The notes below the pieces were generated by a model. That model made no database searches and had not been told where the DNA came from. It saw only the letters and a program-made list of their open reading frames with translations. A stretch of 64,000 nucleotides of DNA from Pseudomonas putida (GTDB taxonomy: Bacteria > Pseudomonadota > Gammaproteobacteria > Pseudomonadales > Pseudomonadaceae). Positions 18,872 through 28,218 of this stretch are shown here, piece by piece. Where the stretch lies: NCBI RefSeq assembly GCF_003228315.1, contig NZ_CP029693.1, positions 1,612,001 through 1,676,000 on the forward strand, in the 5' to 3' direction. The stretch's first letter is position 1. Every line of letters starts with the position of its first letter. Both the position numbers and the translations under genes were made by a program.

Positions 18872-19477
18872 ATGAGTACGTTGTATTCCCGCCGTTCGGT
18901 GCTGCAGGGCATGAGCCTGCTGAGCCTCGGCCTGCTGGCTGGCTGCGACGACAGCAGCAAGCTGTCGTTCAAGTACGGCAAGGATCTGAGCGACAAGATC
19001 ATGGGCCGTTCCTTCAAACTCACCGATTCCCAGGGCGAAACCCGGATGCTCGGCAGCTACCGGGGCCTGATGCCGATGATCTTCTTCGGTTTCACCCAAT
19101 GCCCGGCGGTCTGCCCGACGACGCTGGCCCGCGCGGCCCAGGCGAAGAAACTGATGGGCCGCGATGGCGAACGCCTGCAGGTGGTCTTCATCACCCTGGA
19201 CCCCGAGCGCGATACCCCGGAATTGCTCGACAAATACGTCAAGGCCTTCGACCCGAGCTTCGAGGCGCTGTACGGCACGCTGGAAGAAACCGCCGCCGTG
19301 GCCAAGGAGTTCGGCGTATTCTTCGAGAAGGTCCCCAGCGGCGATACCTATACCCTGTCCCACACCGCCACCAGTTACGTGTTCGACTCCCGGGGCAATC
19401 TGCGCCTTGGCCTGTCCGCGTCCCTTACCGCTCAAGAGTGCGCAGAGGATCTGCTCACTGTCATGGAGGTCTGCTGA
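18872..19477 (+). CDS. SCO1/SenC-family copper chaperone lipoprotein
   Basis: A 201-residue SCO protein that delivers copper to the Cu-A site of cytochrome c oxidase and keeps its cysteines reduced. The thioredoxin fold carries the copper-binding CPAVC motif (FTQCPAVCPTTL, about residues 71-82) and the distal histidine in SHTATSYVFD. The N-terminus combines two arginines with a hydrophobic stretch and a lipobox LLAGC, so it is likely a membrane-anchored lipoprotein. It overlaps the next gene, a PCuAC chaperone, by one base: the two act on the same oxidase. Confidence 0.92.
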   Translation: MSTLYSRRSVLQGMSLLSLGLLAGCDDSSKLSFKYGKDLSDKIMGRSFKLTDSQGETRMLGSYRGLMPMIFFGFTQCPAVCPTTLARAAQAKKLMGRDGERLQVVFITLDPERDTPELLDKYVKAFDPSFEALYGTLEETAAVAKEFGVFFEKVPSGDTYTLSHTATSYVFDSRGNLRLGLSASLTAQECAEDLLTVMEVC

Positions 19478-19965
19478 TGACTTCGTTTTGCGCTGCACGT
19501 ATCAAACAACTCGCCCTGGGCGTTGCCCTGATGGGTCTGGCCTGGCAAGCGTCCGCTCAGACTCAGGTCAGTGACGCCTGGGTCCGTGCCACCGTGGCCG
19601 GGCAGCATTCGTCCGGCGCGTTCATGACCCTGAAGGCCGACTCCGACAGCAAGTTGATCAAGGTTGAATCGCCGGTGGCCAAGCTGGTGCAAATCCACCA
19701 GATGAGCATGAAAGACGATGTGATGCGCATGGGTCAGGTCGAGTCGGTCGACTTGCCCGCCGGCAAGCCGGTGAGCCTGGATCCCAATGGCTACCACATC
19801 ATGCTGATGGACCTGACTGCTCAGGTGGCCGATGGCAGCAAGGTGCCGCTGACGTTGACCGTGGAAAATGCCAAGGGCGAGAAAGAGACGATCAAGGTTG
19901 AAGCCGATGCCCGTGCGCTCAACACGATGGATCACAGCAGCATGGACCACAGCAAGATGCAGTAA
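19477..19965 (+). CDS. PCu(A)C periplasmic copper chaperone (DUF461)
   Basis: A 162-residue exported protein with a Sec signal ending near QASAQ. The copper(I) ligand pattern H-x-M ... M ... H-x-M is readable as IHQMSMKDDVMRM followed by GYHIMLMDL. The methionine/histidine-rich tail (MDHSSMDHSKMQ) offers extra metal ligands. Start ATG overlaps the SCO1 stop (TGATG). PCuAC proteins load Cu-A of cytochrome oxidase together with SCO proteins, which matches the pairing here. Confidence 0.92.
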   Translation: MTSFCAARIKQLALGVALMGLAWQASAQTQVSDAWVRATVAGQHSSGAFMTLKADSDSKLIKVESPVAKLVQIHQMSMKDDVMRMGQVESVDLPAGKPVSLDPNGYHIMLMDLTAQVADGSKVPLTLTVENAKGEKETIKVEADARALNTMDHSSMDHSKMQ

Positions 19966-20016
19966 GGGTCTGACGGTCTCGATCAACGAGGCCGTTCATT
20001 GATGGGAGGTGCGTAC

Positions 20017-20523
20017 ATGACGACGAACACCGAAACCGCCATCCTCGCCGGCGGTTGCTTCTGGGGCATGCAGGATCTGTTGCGACGCTACCCCGGCGTG
20101 CTGGCCACGCGGGTCGGCTACTCCGGCGGCGATGTGCCCAATGCGACCTACCGCCACCATGGCACCCACGCCGAAGCGATCGAGATCGTCTTTGATCCGG
20201 CGCAGATCAGCTATCGCCAAATCCTCGAGTTCTTCTTCCAGATCCACGACCCGAGCACCAAAAATCGCCAGGGCAATGACCTGGGGACGAGCTATCGTTC
20301 GGCGATCTATTACCTGAGCGAAGAACAGAAGCGCACTGCCCTGGACACGGTCGCAGACGTCGACGCCTCCGGGCTCTGGCCCGGCAAGGTGGTGACCGAG
20401 ATCGAGCCGGCCGGGCCGTTCTGGGAAGCGGAGCCCGAGCATCAGGATTATCTGGAACACTATCCGAACGGCTACACCTGCCACTTCATCCGGCCGAACT
20501 GGGCGTTGCCCAAGCGCGGATGA
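20017..20523 (+). CDS. msrA: Peptide-methionine (S)-S-oxide reductase
   Basis: A 168-residue MsrA with the catalytic motif [10 protein letters not shown] at the N-terminus; it repairs methionine sulfoxide in proteins. The strands [30 protein letters not shown] and [17 protein letters not shown] are typical. The ATG at 20017 has GGAGG seven bases upstream, better than the earlier ATG at 19999 that overlaps that site. It follows the methionine-rich copper chaperone by about 50 bp and may be co-transcribed. Confidence 0.93.
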   Translation: MTTNTETAILAGGCFWGMQDLLRRYPGVLATRVGYSGGDVPNATYRHHGTHAEAIEIVFDPAQISYRQILEFFFQIHDPSTKNRQGNDLGTSYRSAIYYLSEEQKRTALDTVADVDASGLWPGKVVTEIEPAGPFWEAEPEHQDYLEHYPNGYTCHFIRPNWALPKRG

Positions 20524-20540
20524 ACACCGGCCTGCTTTTC

Positions 20541-20640
20541 TGTAGGAGCGAGCCTGCTCGCGATGAACGCGAGAACGCTGCGGGGTGTCAGGCCTCCAGC
20601 GTTATCGTTGGCGACCATCGCGAGCAGGCTCGCTCCTACA
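20541..20640. repeat. REPIN (100-bp type)
   Basis: Inverted REP arms; the conserved spacer lies in reverse orientation (CCAGCGTTATCGTTGGCGACC side to the right). Located between the convergent msrA and DUF1801 genes. Confidence 0.9.
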
Positions 20641-20651
20641 GGGAAAGCGGG

Positions 20652-21062
20652 TTATTTGCGCTTGGAGGTGTTGAGTGTCACGGCGGCGCGAATCAGCGCC
20701 TTGAACGCGGCTTCATCGATCACCTCGCCCTCATGCAAATCGATGGCGCGCCGGGTGTTGCCTTCAAGACTTGAGTTGAACAGCCCTGCAGGATCCTCCA
20801 GTGCCGCCCCCTTGGCGAAGGTCATCTTCACCACCTGCTTGTAGGTCTCCCCTGTGCAGATGATTCCGTCGTGGGACCACACCGGCACGCCCCGCCACTT
20901 CACTTCCTCGATCACCTCGGGATCGGCCTGTCTGACCAGCGCCCTCATCCGGGCCAGCGTCTGGCCGCGCCAATCGTTCAGTTCGTGGATTTTCGCGTCG
21001 ATAAAATCGGAGGCAGAGTCCATGCCCTGCGCGGGTGTCGAGCCCGTGTTGTCCTTGTGCAT
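20652..21062 (-). CDS. DUF1801 domain protein
   Basis: A 136-residue protein with the DUF1801 pattern (NDWRGQTLARMRALVRQADPEVIEEVKWRGVPVWSHDGIICTGETYKQVVKMTFAKGA). The family is common and small; function is not established. The frame is open to 21203, but MHKDNTGS at 21062 begins at the first plausible ATG with a purine-rich upstream stretch. No partner genes: convergent with msrA, divergent from the membrane protein at 21309. Confidence 0.75.
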   Translation of the reverse strand: MHKDNTGSTPAQGMDSASDFIDAKIHELNDWRGQTLARMRALVRQADPEVIEEVKWRGVPVWSHDGIICTGETYKQVVKMTFAKGAALEDPAGLFNSSLEGNTRRAIDLHEGEVIDEAAFKALIRAAVTLNTSKRK

Positions 21063-21308
21063 GATGGTTGTCGTCTTCTTCAGGGGAGCCGATGACTTGA
21101 GTCGGCAAAGGGGTGTAATCCACGAGTAAGGCACAGCAACGCGTGGTCTGCCATGTCGCCGGTCGCCCGGTAACGCGCCTGAAAAATCCGTGATTGGTCT
21201 CACACAAATTGCTCATCAAATAAACAATTGCAAACTAGACTTGATTAATGGACGAAGCGCAGCACTCACCGGATCAGCCAAAAAATTAATAAAAACAAGG
21301 ATATAACC

Positions 21309-21887
21309 TTGAACATCAGAATCTTTGTCCTGATGGGGAGCTTGCTGGTGTCCGCCGGCGCATTGGCCAACGGGAGCATTCCCGTGCTGGAGCTGGACTT
21401 CACAAGGTCGGCCACCGAAACCCTGAAAAAACACGGGATCAACGACGCCTGCATCATCGTCGCCTCCAATCCCAGCGGGTTCACCTATTGCCGCGAAGGC
21501 TCGGCAACGCTCTGGAAATACCAGGCGCGGGACCTCAATCAACCCGGCGGCCAGGGCCCGATGCTGGTCTCGCTGGATGACGGGCGTATCAGCATCGCCG
21601 AAGACGACAGCCCCGCTTGCGTGGAAGAACTGCCCAAGCCCACAGTCGATCCGGTGATCACCCGTACCATCGCCATCAGCCTGATCGTGCTGTTTCTGAT
21701 TCTGGGTTTGCGCTTCACCTACAGGGCCACCATGGACGGCTACTTTGCCCGCACCGTGTATTCCGGCACCCACCTGCAGCGTTCGACCGGCTCCGCCCGC
21801 GCCCATCGCTCGGCCTCCAAGGCCCTGGTCTGTTTTGCGATCTCGGCGGCCGTGACCTTCATCTATTTCGGCTACGGCGCGTTTTGA
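21309..21887 (+). CDS. Hypothetical membrane protein with signal peptide
   Basis: A 192-residue protein not assigned to a family. It starts at TTG with AAGGA seven bases upstream; an in-frame ATG at 21333 would cut into the signal peptide. It shows a Sec signal (MNIRIFVLMGSLLVSAGALA), a soluble domain of about 95 residues with three cysteines, then two membrane segments (TRTIAISLIVLFLILGLRF and LVCFAISAAVTFIYFGYGAF) separated by a short basic loop. The local base composition just upstream is AT-rich, a normal promoter look. Confidence 0.7.
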   Translation: MNIRIFVLMGSLLVSAGALANGSIPVLELDFTRSATETLKKHGINDACIIVASNPSGFTYCREGSATLWKYQARDLNQPGGQGPMLVSLDDGRISIAEDDSPACVEELPKPTVDPVITRTIAISLIVLFLILGLRFTYRATMDGYFARTVYSGTHLQRSTGSARAHRSASKALVCFAISAAVTFIYFGYGAF

Positions 21888-21926
21888 GCATCGCGCCCGG
21901 TAGCGAACCGGCCATCCTCGCCCCCC

Positions 21927-22026
21927 TGTAGGAGCGAGCATGCTCGCGATGGTCGTTAACGATAACGCGTACTGACTGGTTGAACGCAGCGTTCTTGAGC
22001 CCATCGCGAGCAAGCTCGCTCCCACA
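21927..22026. repeat. REPIN (100-bp type, variant arms)
   Basis: Arms read GGAGCGAGCATGCTCGCGA on the left and TCGCGAGCAAGCTCGCTCC on the right. The spacer keeps GTCGTTAACGATAACGC but then diverges (TACTGACTGGTTGAACGCAG). Confidence 0.85.
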
Positions 22027-22095
22027 GGTACAGCGGCGGATTCAAACGTGCGTTCAGGGCTGCGGGCGATTGACCACGCAGCCCCTGAGGGACAG

Positions 22096-22968
22096 TCACT
22101 CTTTTACCAGTGGCCCTGGCAGCGCGGCGCCTTGCTGGAAGATCACGGTCTGCGCCGGCATTGGCGCCGGGAAGCCGGCTTCGCCGAGGGCATCCTTGAT
22201 GACGCGGTTGGTGTCGAAGTAGACCTGCCAGTAGTGCTCGTTATGGCAGTACGGACGCACCGCCAGCACCGGGCCGACCAGATTGAACTCGAGAATTTCC
22301 ACGTCGATTGCCGGGGTTTCCAGCACGTTGGGAACGGCGGCGATCTTTTCCTTGAGCAAGGCGGCCGCCGCTTTCCAGTCAGCGGCACCGGACAGCTGGG
22401 CCTTGAGCTCGACCCGGCGAAACGGGTTGTGGGTGAAGTTCTGGATGTTGTCGCTGAAGATCTTGTTGTTGCCCACCAAGGTCAGCACGTTGTCCGGGGT
22501 GTTGATCGAAGTGGCGAACAGGCCGATCTCCATCACGGTCCCGGTCACGCCGCCGGCGCTGATGAAATCGCCGACCTTGAACGGACGCAGCACAATAATG
22601 AAGGCGCCGGCCGCGAGGTTGGCCAGCAGCCCCGACCAGGCCATGCCGATTGCCAGGCCGACCGCAGCGAGCAGTGCCGCAAAGGTGGTGGTCTGCATCC
22701 CGAGGTAACCGAGGATGGCGATGACCAGGATGATGTTCAGGGTGACGGTGATGGCCGAACCGACATAGCGCAGCACGGTGGGGTCGACTTTCTGCTTGCC
22801 CAGGGCTTTTTGCACCATGCCGACGGCAAATCCGATCAGCCAGCGGCCGACGATCCAGAAGGCAATGGCGGCCAGCACCTTGACCGCAAAAGCGACACCG
22901 TAGGCCTGCACGACTGCAATCAGTGCGTTGAACTTCTCGGTGGTTACGTTAACGATTGTCTCGTCCAT
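22096..22968 (-). CDS. mscS: Small-conductance mechanosensitive channel (MscS family)
   Basis: A 290-residue channel close to E. coli MscS in length. Three N-terminal membrane helices are followed by the glycine/alanine-rich pore helix (FAALLAAVGLAIGMAWSGLLANLAAGAFIIVLRPF) and the beta/alpha cytoplasmic vestibule with VGDFISAGGVTGTVMEIGLFAT. It opens on membrane tension during hypo-osmotic shock. The ATG at 22968 is used; an upstream TTG at 22983 adds five residues. Confidence 0.9.
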   Translation of the reverse strand: MDETIVNVTTEKFNALIAVVQAYGVAFAVKVLAAIAFWIVGRWLIGFAVGMVQKALGKQKVDPTVLRYVGSAITVTLNIILVIAILGYLGMQTTTFAALLAAVGLAIGMAWSGLLANLAAGAFIIVLRPFKVGDFISAGGVTGTVMEIGLFATSINTPDNVLTLVGNNKIFSDNIQNFTHNPFRRVELKAQLSGAADWKAAAALLKEKIAAVPNVLETPAIDVEILEFNLVGPVLAVRPYCHNEHYWQVYFDTNRVIKDALGEAGFPAPMPAQTVIFQQGAALPGPLVKE

Positions 22969-23084
22969 GGCAGAAGCTCGCAAATGAGGATTGACCTCAA
23001 GACGCTAGCACAGCCTTGGCGGGTCGCCAGTGGGATTGCTCCGGGATCAGGGCTGCAAACAAATGGCGGGTTCGACAAATGACC

Positions 23085-23175
23085 TGTAGGAGCAAAGCTT
23101 GCTCGCGATGGCGGTGCATCAGCCGCCACATCAGTAAACAAACTGACGCCATCGCGAGCAAGCTTTGCTCCTACA
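23085..23175. repeat. REPIN (91-bp type, AAGCTTTGCTCC arms)
   Basis: Arms are GTAGGAGCAAAGCTTGCTCGCGATGG and its inverse; the spacer (CGGTGCATCAGCCGCCACATCAG...) is unrelated to the common 100-bp type. It belongs to a sibling REP subclass. Confidence 0.85.
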
Positions 23176-23188
23176 AGGAGGCGCGCCC

Positions 23189-25186
23189 TTAGTGCGGGGC
23201 GCGGGGGATGGTTTTGAGCAGGTCTTCGGGGCTGATGTAACCGACCACGGGCTGCACGCTGCCCGGTTGCGGCATGTTGAGGATGTGGCCTTTCATCTTG
23301 CCGATGATGTGCATTTCGCAAGGCTTGCAGTCGAACTTCAGGGTCAGCACTTCGTCGCCGTGAATCAGCTGCATCGGCGCGACCTTGGTGCGCACGCCGG
23401 TCACGCCCTTGGCCTGTTTCGGACACAGGTTGAACGAGAAGCGCAGGCAGTGCTTGGTGATCATCACCGGCACTTCACCTGCTTCTTCGTGGGCCTCATA
23501 CGCCGCGTCGATCAGCTTGACCCCGTGACGGTGATAGAAATCCCGGGCCTTCTGGTTGTAGACGTTGGCCAGGAACGACAGGTGCGATTCCGGGTACACC
23601 GGCGGCGGATTGGTCTCGGCCTTGCGGCCTCCGCGCGGATGCGCCTTGATGCGCGCCAAGGTCAGTGCCTCGATCACTTCCCGGCGCAGCGCCTTGAGCT
23701 GCGAGTTGGGAATGAAGAACGCCTGCGGCGCGTCCAGCTTCACGTCGGTGGCGTGGTACTCGGTGGTACCCAGTTGGCAAAGCAGATCGCGCAATTGCTC
23801 AAGCGCCTGCTCCGGCTTGTTGGCCACACCGAACGGACCGTCCAGGGACAGGCTGGCGCTGACGCCCTCCTCGCTGGTGGCGGTCAATTGCAGACGCTGC
23901 TCGTCCAGGCGCGCGACCCAGGCCACGCCAATGCGACGTTCGGCGGAGGTCTTCTGCAAGGCCTGCTGCCAGTTGTGATCGAGGTTGCGGTTCAGGGGAT
24001 GGTTGGGCCGCAGCTTGTACAGCCCTTCCGGCATTTCGTTGGGTTCGACGCGATAGCGATAGCGCTTCTCGCCATCTTCCTCGAATTCACCCTTGGGCTC
24101 GGCAATGTTGGTGCGCCAGCCGACGACTTCGCGCTTGACCAGCACGTTGAGGCCATCACCGTTGGACAACGGCTCCTCGGTGACCACGATCAAATCGCGC
24201 TTGCCGACTTTTTCCACCACGCCCACCGGCAGGCCGGTGAAGGTCGGCGAGTCGAAGGCGCCGATGTCGATCTTGCGCTCGCTGACAAAGTAGTCAGTGC
24301 TGCCACGGTGGAAGGTCTTGTCCGGATCGGGCACGAAGAAGTGCGCGGTGCGGCCGCTGGAAGCGCGGGCCAGGTCCGGGCGGTCTTCGAGCACATCGTC
24401 CAGGCGCTGGCGGTAGTAGGCGGTGATGTTCTTCACATAGCCCATGTCCTTGTAGCGCCCTTCGATCTTGAACGAGCGCACGCCGGCTTCGACCAGGGCG
24501 CGAATGTTGGCGCTCTGGTTGTTGTCCTTCATCGACAGCAGGTGCTTTTCGTAGGCGATTACGCCGCCCTTTTCATCCTTAAGGGTGTACGGCAGGCGGC
24601 AGGCCTGGGAACAGTCGCCACGGTTGGCGCTGCGCCCGGTCTGCGCATGGGAAATGTTGCACTGGCCGGAGAACGCCACGCACAGCGCGCCGTGGATGAA
24701 GAACTCGATCGCCGCCTCGGTCTCGTCAGCGATGGCGCGGATTTCCTGCAGGTTCAGCTCGCGGGCCAGCACCAGTTGCGAAAAGCCGGCCTGGTCGAGG
24801 AATTTCGCCCGGGCCAGGGTGCGAATGTCGGTCTGGGTACTGGCATGCAATTCGATCGGCGGGATGTCCAGTTCCATCACGCCCAGGTCCTGGACGATCA
24901 GCGCATCGACGCCGGCGTCGTACAGCTCGTGGATCAGCTTGCGCGCCGGCTCCAATTCGTTGTCGTGCAGGATGGTGTTGATGGTGGTGAAGACCCGCGC
25001 GTGGTAGCGGTGGGCGAACTCCACCAGGGCGGCGATATCGCTCACCTCATTGCAGGCGTTGTGGCGCGCGCCGAAGCTCGGGCCGCCGAGGTACACGGCG
25101 TCGGCGCCATGCAGGATGGCCTCGCGGGCGATGGCAACATCGCGGGCAGGGCTGAGCAATTCCAGGTGATGCTTGGGCAAGGACAT
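23189..25186 (-). CDS. rlhA: U32-family protein, probable 23S rRNA C2501 hydroxylation enzyme
   Basis: A 665-residue U32 protein. The N-terminal barrel (ELLSPARDVAIAREAILHGADAVYLGG), the U32 signature region EFFIHGALCVAFSGQCNIS and cysteines in NRGDCSQACRLPY match the group. Length fits E. coli RlhA (YdcP), needed for 5-hydroxycytidine at C2501 of 23S rRNA, rather than the shorter TrhP/YegQ; the C-terminal cysteines (LRFSFNLCPKQAKG, FDCKPCEMHI) are also as expected. The gene name rests on length and family resemblance. The ribosome site ahead of ATG 25186 is weak. Transcribed alone. Confidence 0.8.
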   Translation of the reverse strand: MSLPKHHLELLSPARDVAIAREAILHGADAVYLGGPSFGARHNACNEVSDIAALVEFAHRYHARVFTTINTILHDNELEPARKLIHELYDAGVDALIVQDLGVMELDIPPIELHASTQTDIRTLARAKFLDQAGFSQLVLARELNLQEIRAIADETEAAIEFFIHGALCVAFSGQCNISHAQTGRSANRGDCSQACRLPYTLKDEKGGVIAYEKHLLSMKDNNQSANIRALVEAGVRSFKIEGRYKDMGYVKNITAYYRQRLDDVLEDRPDLARASSGRTAHFFVPDPDKTFHRGSTDYFVSERKIDIGAFDSPTFTGLPVGVVEKVGKRDLIVVTEEPLSNGDGLNVLVKREVVGWRTNIAEPKGEFEEDGEKRYRYRVEPNEMPEGLYKLRPNHPLNRNLDHNWQQALQKTSAERRIGVAWVARLDEQRLQLTATSEEGVSASLSLDGPFGVANKPEQALEQLRDLLCQLGTTEYHATDVKLDAPQAFFIPNSQLKALRREVIEALTLARIKAHPRGGRKAETNPPPVYPESHLSFLANVYNQKARDFYHRHGVKLIDAAYEAHEEAGEVPVMITKHCLRFSFNLCPKQAKGVTGVRTKVAPMQLIHGDEVLTLKFDCKPCEMHIIGKMKGHILNMPQPGSVQPVVGYISPEDLLKTIPRAPH

Positions 25187-25291
25187 ATGTTTTTTTAGTC
25201 AGGCGGTCACGGTCGAGGGGCGCATTGTACCGGTGAATGGCCTGAGGGGCATCTGTGTGCTGCCGGGTGGCAGCAGGATCACCCAAATCCC

Positions 25292-25380
25292 TGTAGGAGC
25301 GAGCCTGCTCGCGATGGCGGTGAGTCAGTTGATACTTTTTTGACTGTCAGACCGCTATCGCGAGCAGGCTCGCTCCTACA
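25292..25380. repeat. REPIN (89-bp type)
   Basis: Standard REP arms with a spacer unrelated to the 100-bp type (CGGTGAGTCAGTTGATAC...). Between rlhA and ridA. Confidence 0.85.
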
Positions 25381-25398
25381 GGGGGAGCAGTGCCGGAA

Positions 25399-25779
25399 TC
25401 AGGCCTTGGCCGCCATCGCGACGACTTCCACTTTCATGCCTTCCACCGCCAGCGCTGCCACACCCACGGCGGCACGCACCGGCCATGGCTTGGCGAAGTA
25501 GCGCTTGTAGACTTCGTTGAACGCCGCACGGTCGGCCATGTCGGTGAGGTAGATGGTCAGATGCATGACGCGGTCCATGGAGCTGCCGGCGCGCTCCAGT
25601 GCGACCTTGAGCGCCTGCAGGGTGCATTCGCTCTGCACGGTGATGTCGCCCAGTTCCAGGGTGCCATCGGCGCGGGTCGGGATCTGGGTGGACATCAGGA
25701 TGCCGTTGAAGGCGGCAACGTCGGAGGAAATGGAGTCCTCGTCGGGATCGGGGGTGAAGACGATGTCTTGGTTGGCCAT
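25399..25779 (-). CDS. RidA-family protein (YjgF/YER057c/UK114)
   Basis: A 126-residue RidA-family protein. The usual substrate arginine is present in KPWPVRAAVGVAAL, and NGILMSTQIPTRADGTLELGDITVQSECTLQALKVALE follows the family pattern. Canonical RidA hydrolyses reactive enamine/imine intermediates made by PLP enzymes; members of other subgroups have other roles. Located 60 bp downstream of the exported agmatine deiminase gene on the same strand, so the two may share a transcript. Confidence 0.9.
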   Translation of the reverse strand: MANQDIVFTPDPDEDSISSDVAAFNGILMSTQIPTRADGTLELGDITVQSECTLQALKVALERAGSSMDRVMHLTIYLTDMADRAAFNEVYKRYFAKPWPVRAAVGVAALAVEGMKVEVVAMAAKA

Positions 25780-25838
25780 GGTGCGCTCTTGTTTGAGGGG
25801 TAAAGGGGCGCAGTTTACCAGACGCCCCCGCTACATCT

Positions 25839-26960
25839 CTAAACCCGTGGCTGATGACTGGTCACACAGTGGATACCGCCGCCACCGGCCGAGATGGCAT
25901 CGATGTTCAGCTGCACCACTTCACGCTCCGGATACAGCCTTGAGAGCAGGTCGAAGGCCTTGCGATCGGCCGCCTTGTCGCCGAACTCCGGCGCGATGAT
26001 CGCCCCGTTGATCACGAAGTAGTTGATGTAGCCGGCGGCAAAGTCCGGATTGTCGCGATTGAACTTGCTCTTGCGCGGTTTCAACGGCGGCGACACCGTG
26101 TGCACCTGCAGCTTGCGGCCATCGGCATCGGTGGCGTTCTTCAGGATTTCCAGATGCGCGCGGGTGACCTTGTTGTCGTAGGACTCGGGGTCGGTGTCGA
26201 GGTTGGCGATCACCACGCCCGGCTTGACGAAACGCGCATAGAAATCGACATGGGCGTCGGTGATGTCCTTGCCTTTGATGCCCGGCAACCAGATGATTTT
26301 GCGCAAGCCCAGGCGGAATTTGAGTTCCTCTTCGACTTCGGCCTTGCTCCACTCGGGGTTGCGGTTGGCGTTGATCCAACTGCTTTCGGTCATGATCCCG
26401 GTGCCGTGGCCATCCACTTCGATCCCGCCGCCCTCGCCCACCAGTTCGCTGCGCTGATAACTCGCCTCTTCGCGACGGGCCACCAGCTTCGCCACCTGCG
26501 CATCCTTGCCGTGGCGCTGCTTGTTGCCCCAGCCGTTGAAGTTGAAATCCAAGGCGCCCAGCCCACCCTTGCCATCGACGACGAAATTGGCGCCGATATC
26601 GCGCATCCAGATGTCGTCGAGCTCGGTGATGACGTAGGTGACATTGGTCGTGCCGCAATGCTCTTCGGCCAGATCCCGCTCGCTCTGGCGGCAGAACACG
26701 GTCAGTGGTTCGTAGGCGGCGATGGTCCGCGCAATCCGGCCGAGGGCCGCCTGCACGTCGCCGGTGAAGTCTTCCCAGATGGCGTCCTGGGCACCGAAGG
26801 CGATGAAGGCTTGTTGGTGTTTGTCGCCTTCGTCGGGCATGTACCAACGGCCTTCGCTGGCGGCCAGCACGGACGACGGTTTCAGGCCAAGCCCCATGCA
26901 GGCGACGGCCACGCCGGCGGTAACCGATACCTGTTTGATGAATTCGCGACGCGTTGACAT
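25839..26960 (-). CDS. Tat-exported agmatine deiminase-family protein
   Basis: A 373-residue member of the agmatine deiminase / peptidyl-arginine deiminase (PAD_porph) family. The N-terminus (STRREFIKQVSVTAGVAVACMG) is a twin-arginine signal, so the enzyme is periplasmic. Catalytic features are retained: DIWMRDIGANFVVDG, EGGGIEVDGHGTGIMTESSW and the nucleophile cysteine in GGGGIHCVTSHQP. It should hydrolyse agmatine or a related guanidine compound to a carbamoyl product and ammonia. AGGA precedes the ATG at a good distance. A second, cytoplasmic paralogue is 2.2 kb away at 29132-30184. Confidence 0.88.
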   Translation of the reverse strand: MSTRREFIKQVSVTAGVAVACMGLGLKPSSVLAASEGRWYMPDEGDKHQQAFIAFGAQDAIWEDFTGDVQAALGRIARTIAAYEPLTVFCRQSERDLAEEHCGTTNVTYVITELDDIWMRDIGANFVVDGKGGLGALDFNFNGWGNKQRHGKDAQVAKLVARREEASYQRSELVGEGGGIEVDGHGTGIMTESSWINANRNPEWSKAEVEEELKFRLGLRKIIWLPGIKGKDITDAHVDFYARFVKPGVVIANLDTDPESYDNKVTRAHLEILKNATDADGRKLQVHTVSPPLKPRKSKFNRDNPDFAAGYINYFVINGAIIAPEFGDKAADRKAFDLLSRLYPEREVVQLNIDAISAGGGGIHCVTSHQPRV

Positions 26961-27009
26961 GTAGATGTTCCTGAAAAATTAATTACGACCCGGCCAACAA
27001 CACTGAACC

Positions 27010-27098
27010 TGTAGGAGCGAGCCTGCTCGCGAAGGCATTCTTTCAGACGACACCCATGCCGCTGATAGACCGCCATCGCGAGCAGGCTCGCTCCTACA
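27010..27098. repeat. REPIN (89-bp type)
   Basis: Standard REP arms; spacer AGGCATTCTTTCAGACG... is not the common one. Separates the two agmatine deiminase transcription units. Confidence 0.85.
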
Positions 27099-27113
27099 GT
27101 GGGCAATGCAGCA

Positions 27114-28217
27114 TCACTGGCCGGTGGCGGTCTTGAACTTGGTCCAGGTTCGCATGCGCGCACGCATGTCCGCCTGGGGGATGTCCTTGCCGGGGATCAA
27201 GCGCGCGTAGGTGGCTTCATCAATATAGATGTCCGGGTTGTCGCGCATGGTCGCGTCGACGCTCGGCCGCGCCTTGGCATTGGAGGTCGGGTAGCCGGTG
27301 AAGTTGCTGATGGCCGCCATGTTCTCCGGGCGCATGACGAAGTTGATGAATGCATAGGCGTACTCCGGATGCTTGGCATCGACCGGAATCGCCATGGTGT
27401 CCATCCATATCGTGGTGCCTTCGCGGGGAATGCGGTACTGGAACCGGGTCTTCTTGCCCGCCGAATCCGACGTGCGTTGCGCCTGGGTCATGTCGCCGCT
27501 GTAGCCCAGGGACAGGCACAGGTTGCCATTCACCAGGTCGGTCACCGGTTGCGACTGGAACTTGCGAACGTACGGGCGCATCTTGGCCAGCAGTTCACCC
27601 GCCGCCTTCAGGTCTTCGGGCTTGGCACTGCGGGGCTCGCGACCGAGGTAGTTGAGCACCACCGCCAGCACTTCGTCCGGCGAGTCGATCATCGAGATGC
27701 CGCAATCGGCGAATTTCGACGCCAGCTCCGGCTTGAACAGCATGTCCAGGCTGTTGACCGGCGCATCGGGCATGCGCTGCTTGATCTGCTCGTCGTTATA
27801 GGTCACGCCGATGGTGCCCCAGGTGTAAGGCACCGTGGCCCCGGTGGAATGCTCGTACTGCCCGCGCAATTTTTGCAGTCCCGGTTCGATATCAGACAGT
27901 TCGGTGAGTTTCGAGCGGTCCAGCGGCAACAAGCTGCCGGCACGCATCAAGCGTTCGGCCACGGTGTCGCCGGGGAAGATCAGGTCGTAGCCGCTGCCAC
28001 CGGCGAGCATCTTGGCTTCCAGCGTCTCGCTGCCGTCCATGACGTCGTAGATCACCTTGATCCCGGTTTCAGCGGTGAAGCGGCTCAAGGTGTCTTCGGC
28101 AAAATAATCGGCCCAGTTGTACAGCCGCAGGGTTTTCTCCTCGGCATGCAGTGCCGGCACCACCGCACCGATGGCCAGCCCGAGGACGGCGGGCAACAGT
28201 CGATTGAAGGTACGCAT
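27114..28217 (-). CDS. Polyamine (putrescine-type) ABC transporter substrate-binding protein
   Basis: A 367-residue binding protein of the PotF/SpuD family, with a Sec signal (MRTFNRLLPAVLGLAIGAVVPALHA) and the mature start EEKTLRLYNWADYFAEDTLSRFTAETGIKVIYDVMDGSE. The start at 28217 lies one base after the aguB stop and has AGGGGG upstream. No ATPase or permease genes follow, so it must work with a transporter encoded elsewhere. Its place in the agmatine operon suggests it captures agmatine, N-carbamoylputrescine or putrescine. Confidence 0.9.
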   Translation of the reverse strand: MRTFNRLLPAVLGLAIGAVVPALHAEEKTLRLYNWADYFAEDTLSRFTAETGIKVIYDVMDGSETLEAKMLAGGSGYDLIFPGDTVAERLMRAGSLLPLDRSKLTELSDIEPGLQKLRGQYEHSTGATVPYTWGTIGVTYNDEQIKQRMPDAPVNSLDMLFKPELASKFADCGISMIDSPDEVLAVVLNYLGREPRSAKPEDLKAAGELLAKMRPYVRKFQSQPVTDLVNGNLCLSLGYSGDMTQAQRTSDSAGKKTRFQYRIPREGTTIWMDTMAIPVDAKHPEYAYAFINFVMRPENMAAISNFTGYPTSNAKARPSVDATMRDNPDIYIDEATYARLIPGKDIPQADMRARMRTWTKFKTATGQ

Positions 28218-28218
28218 A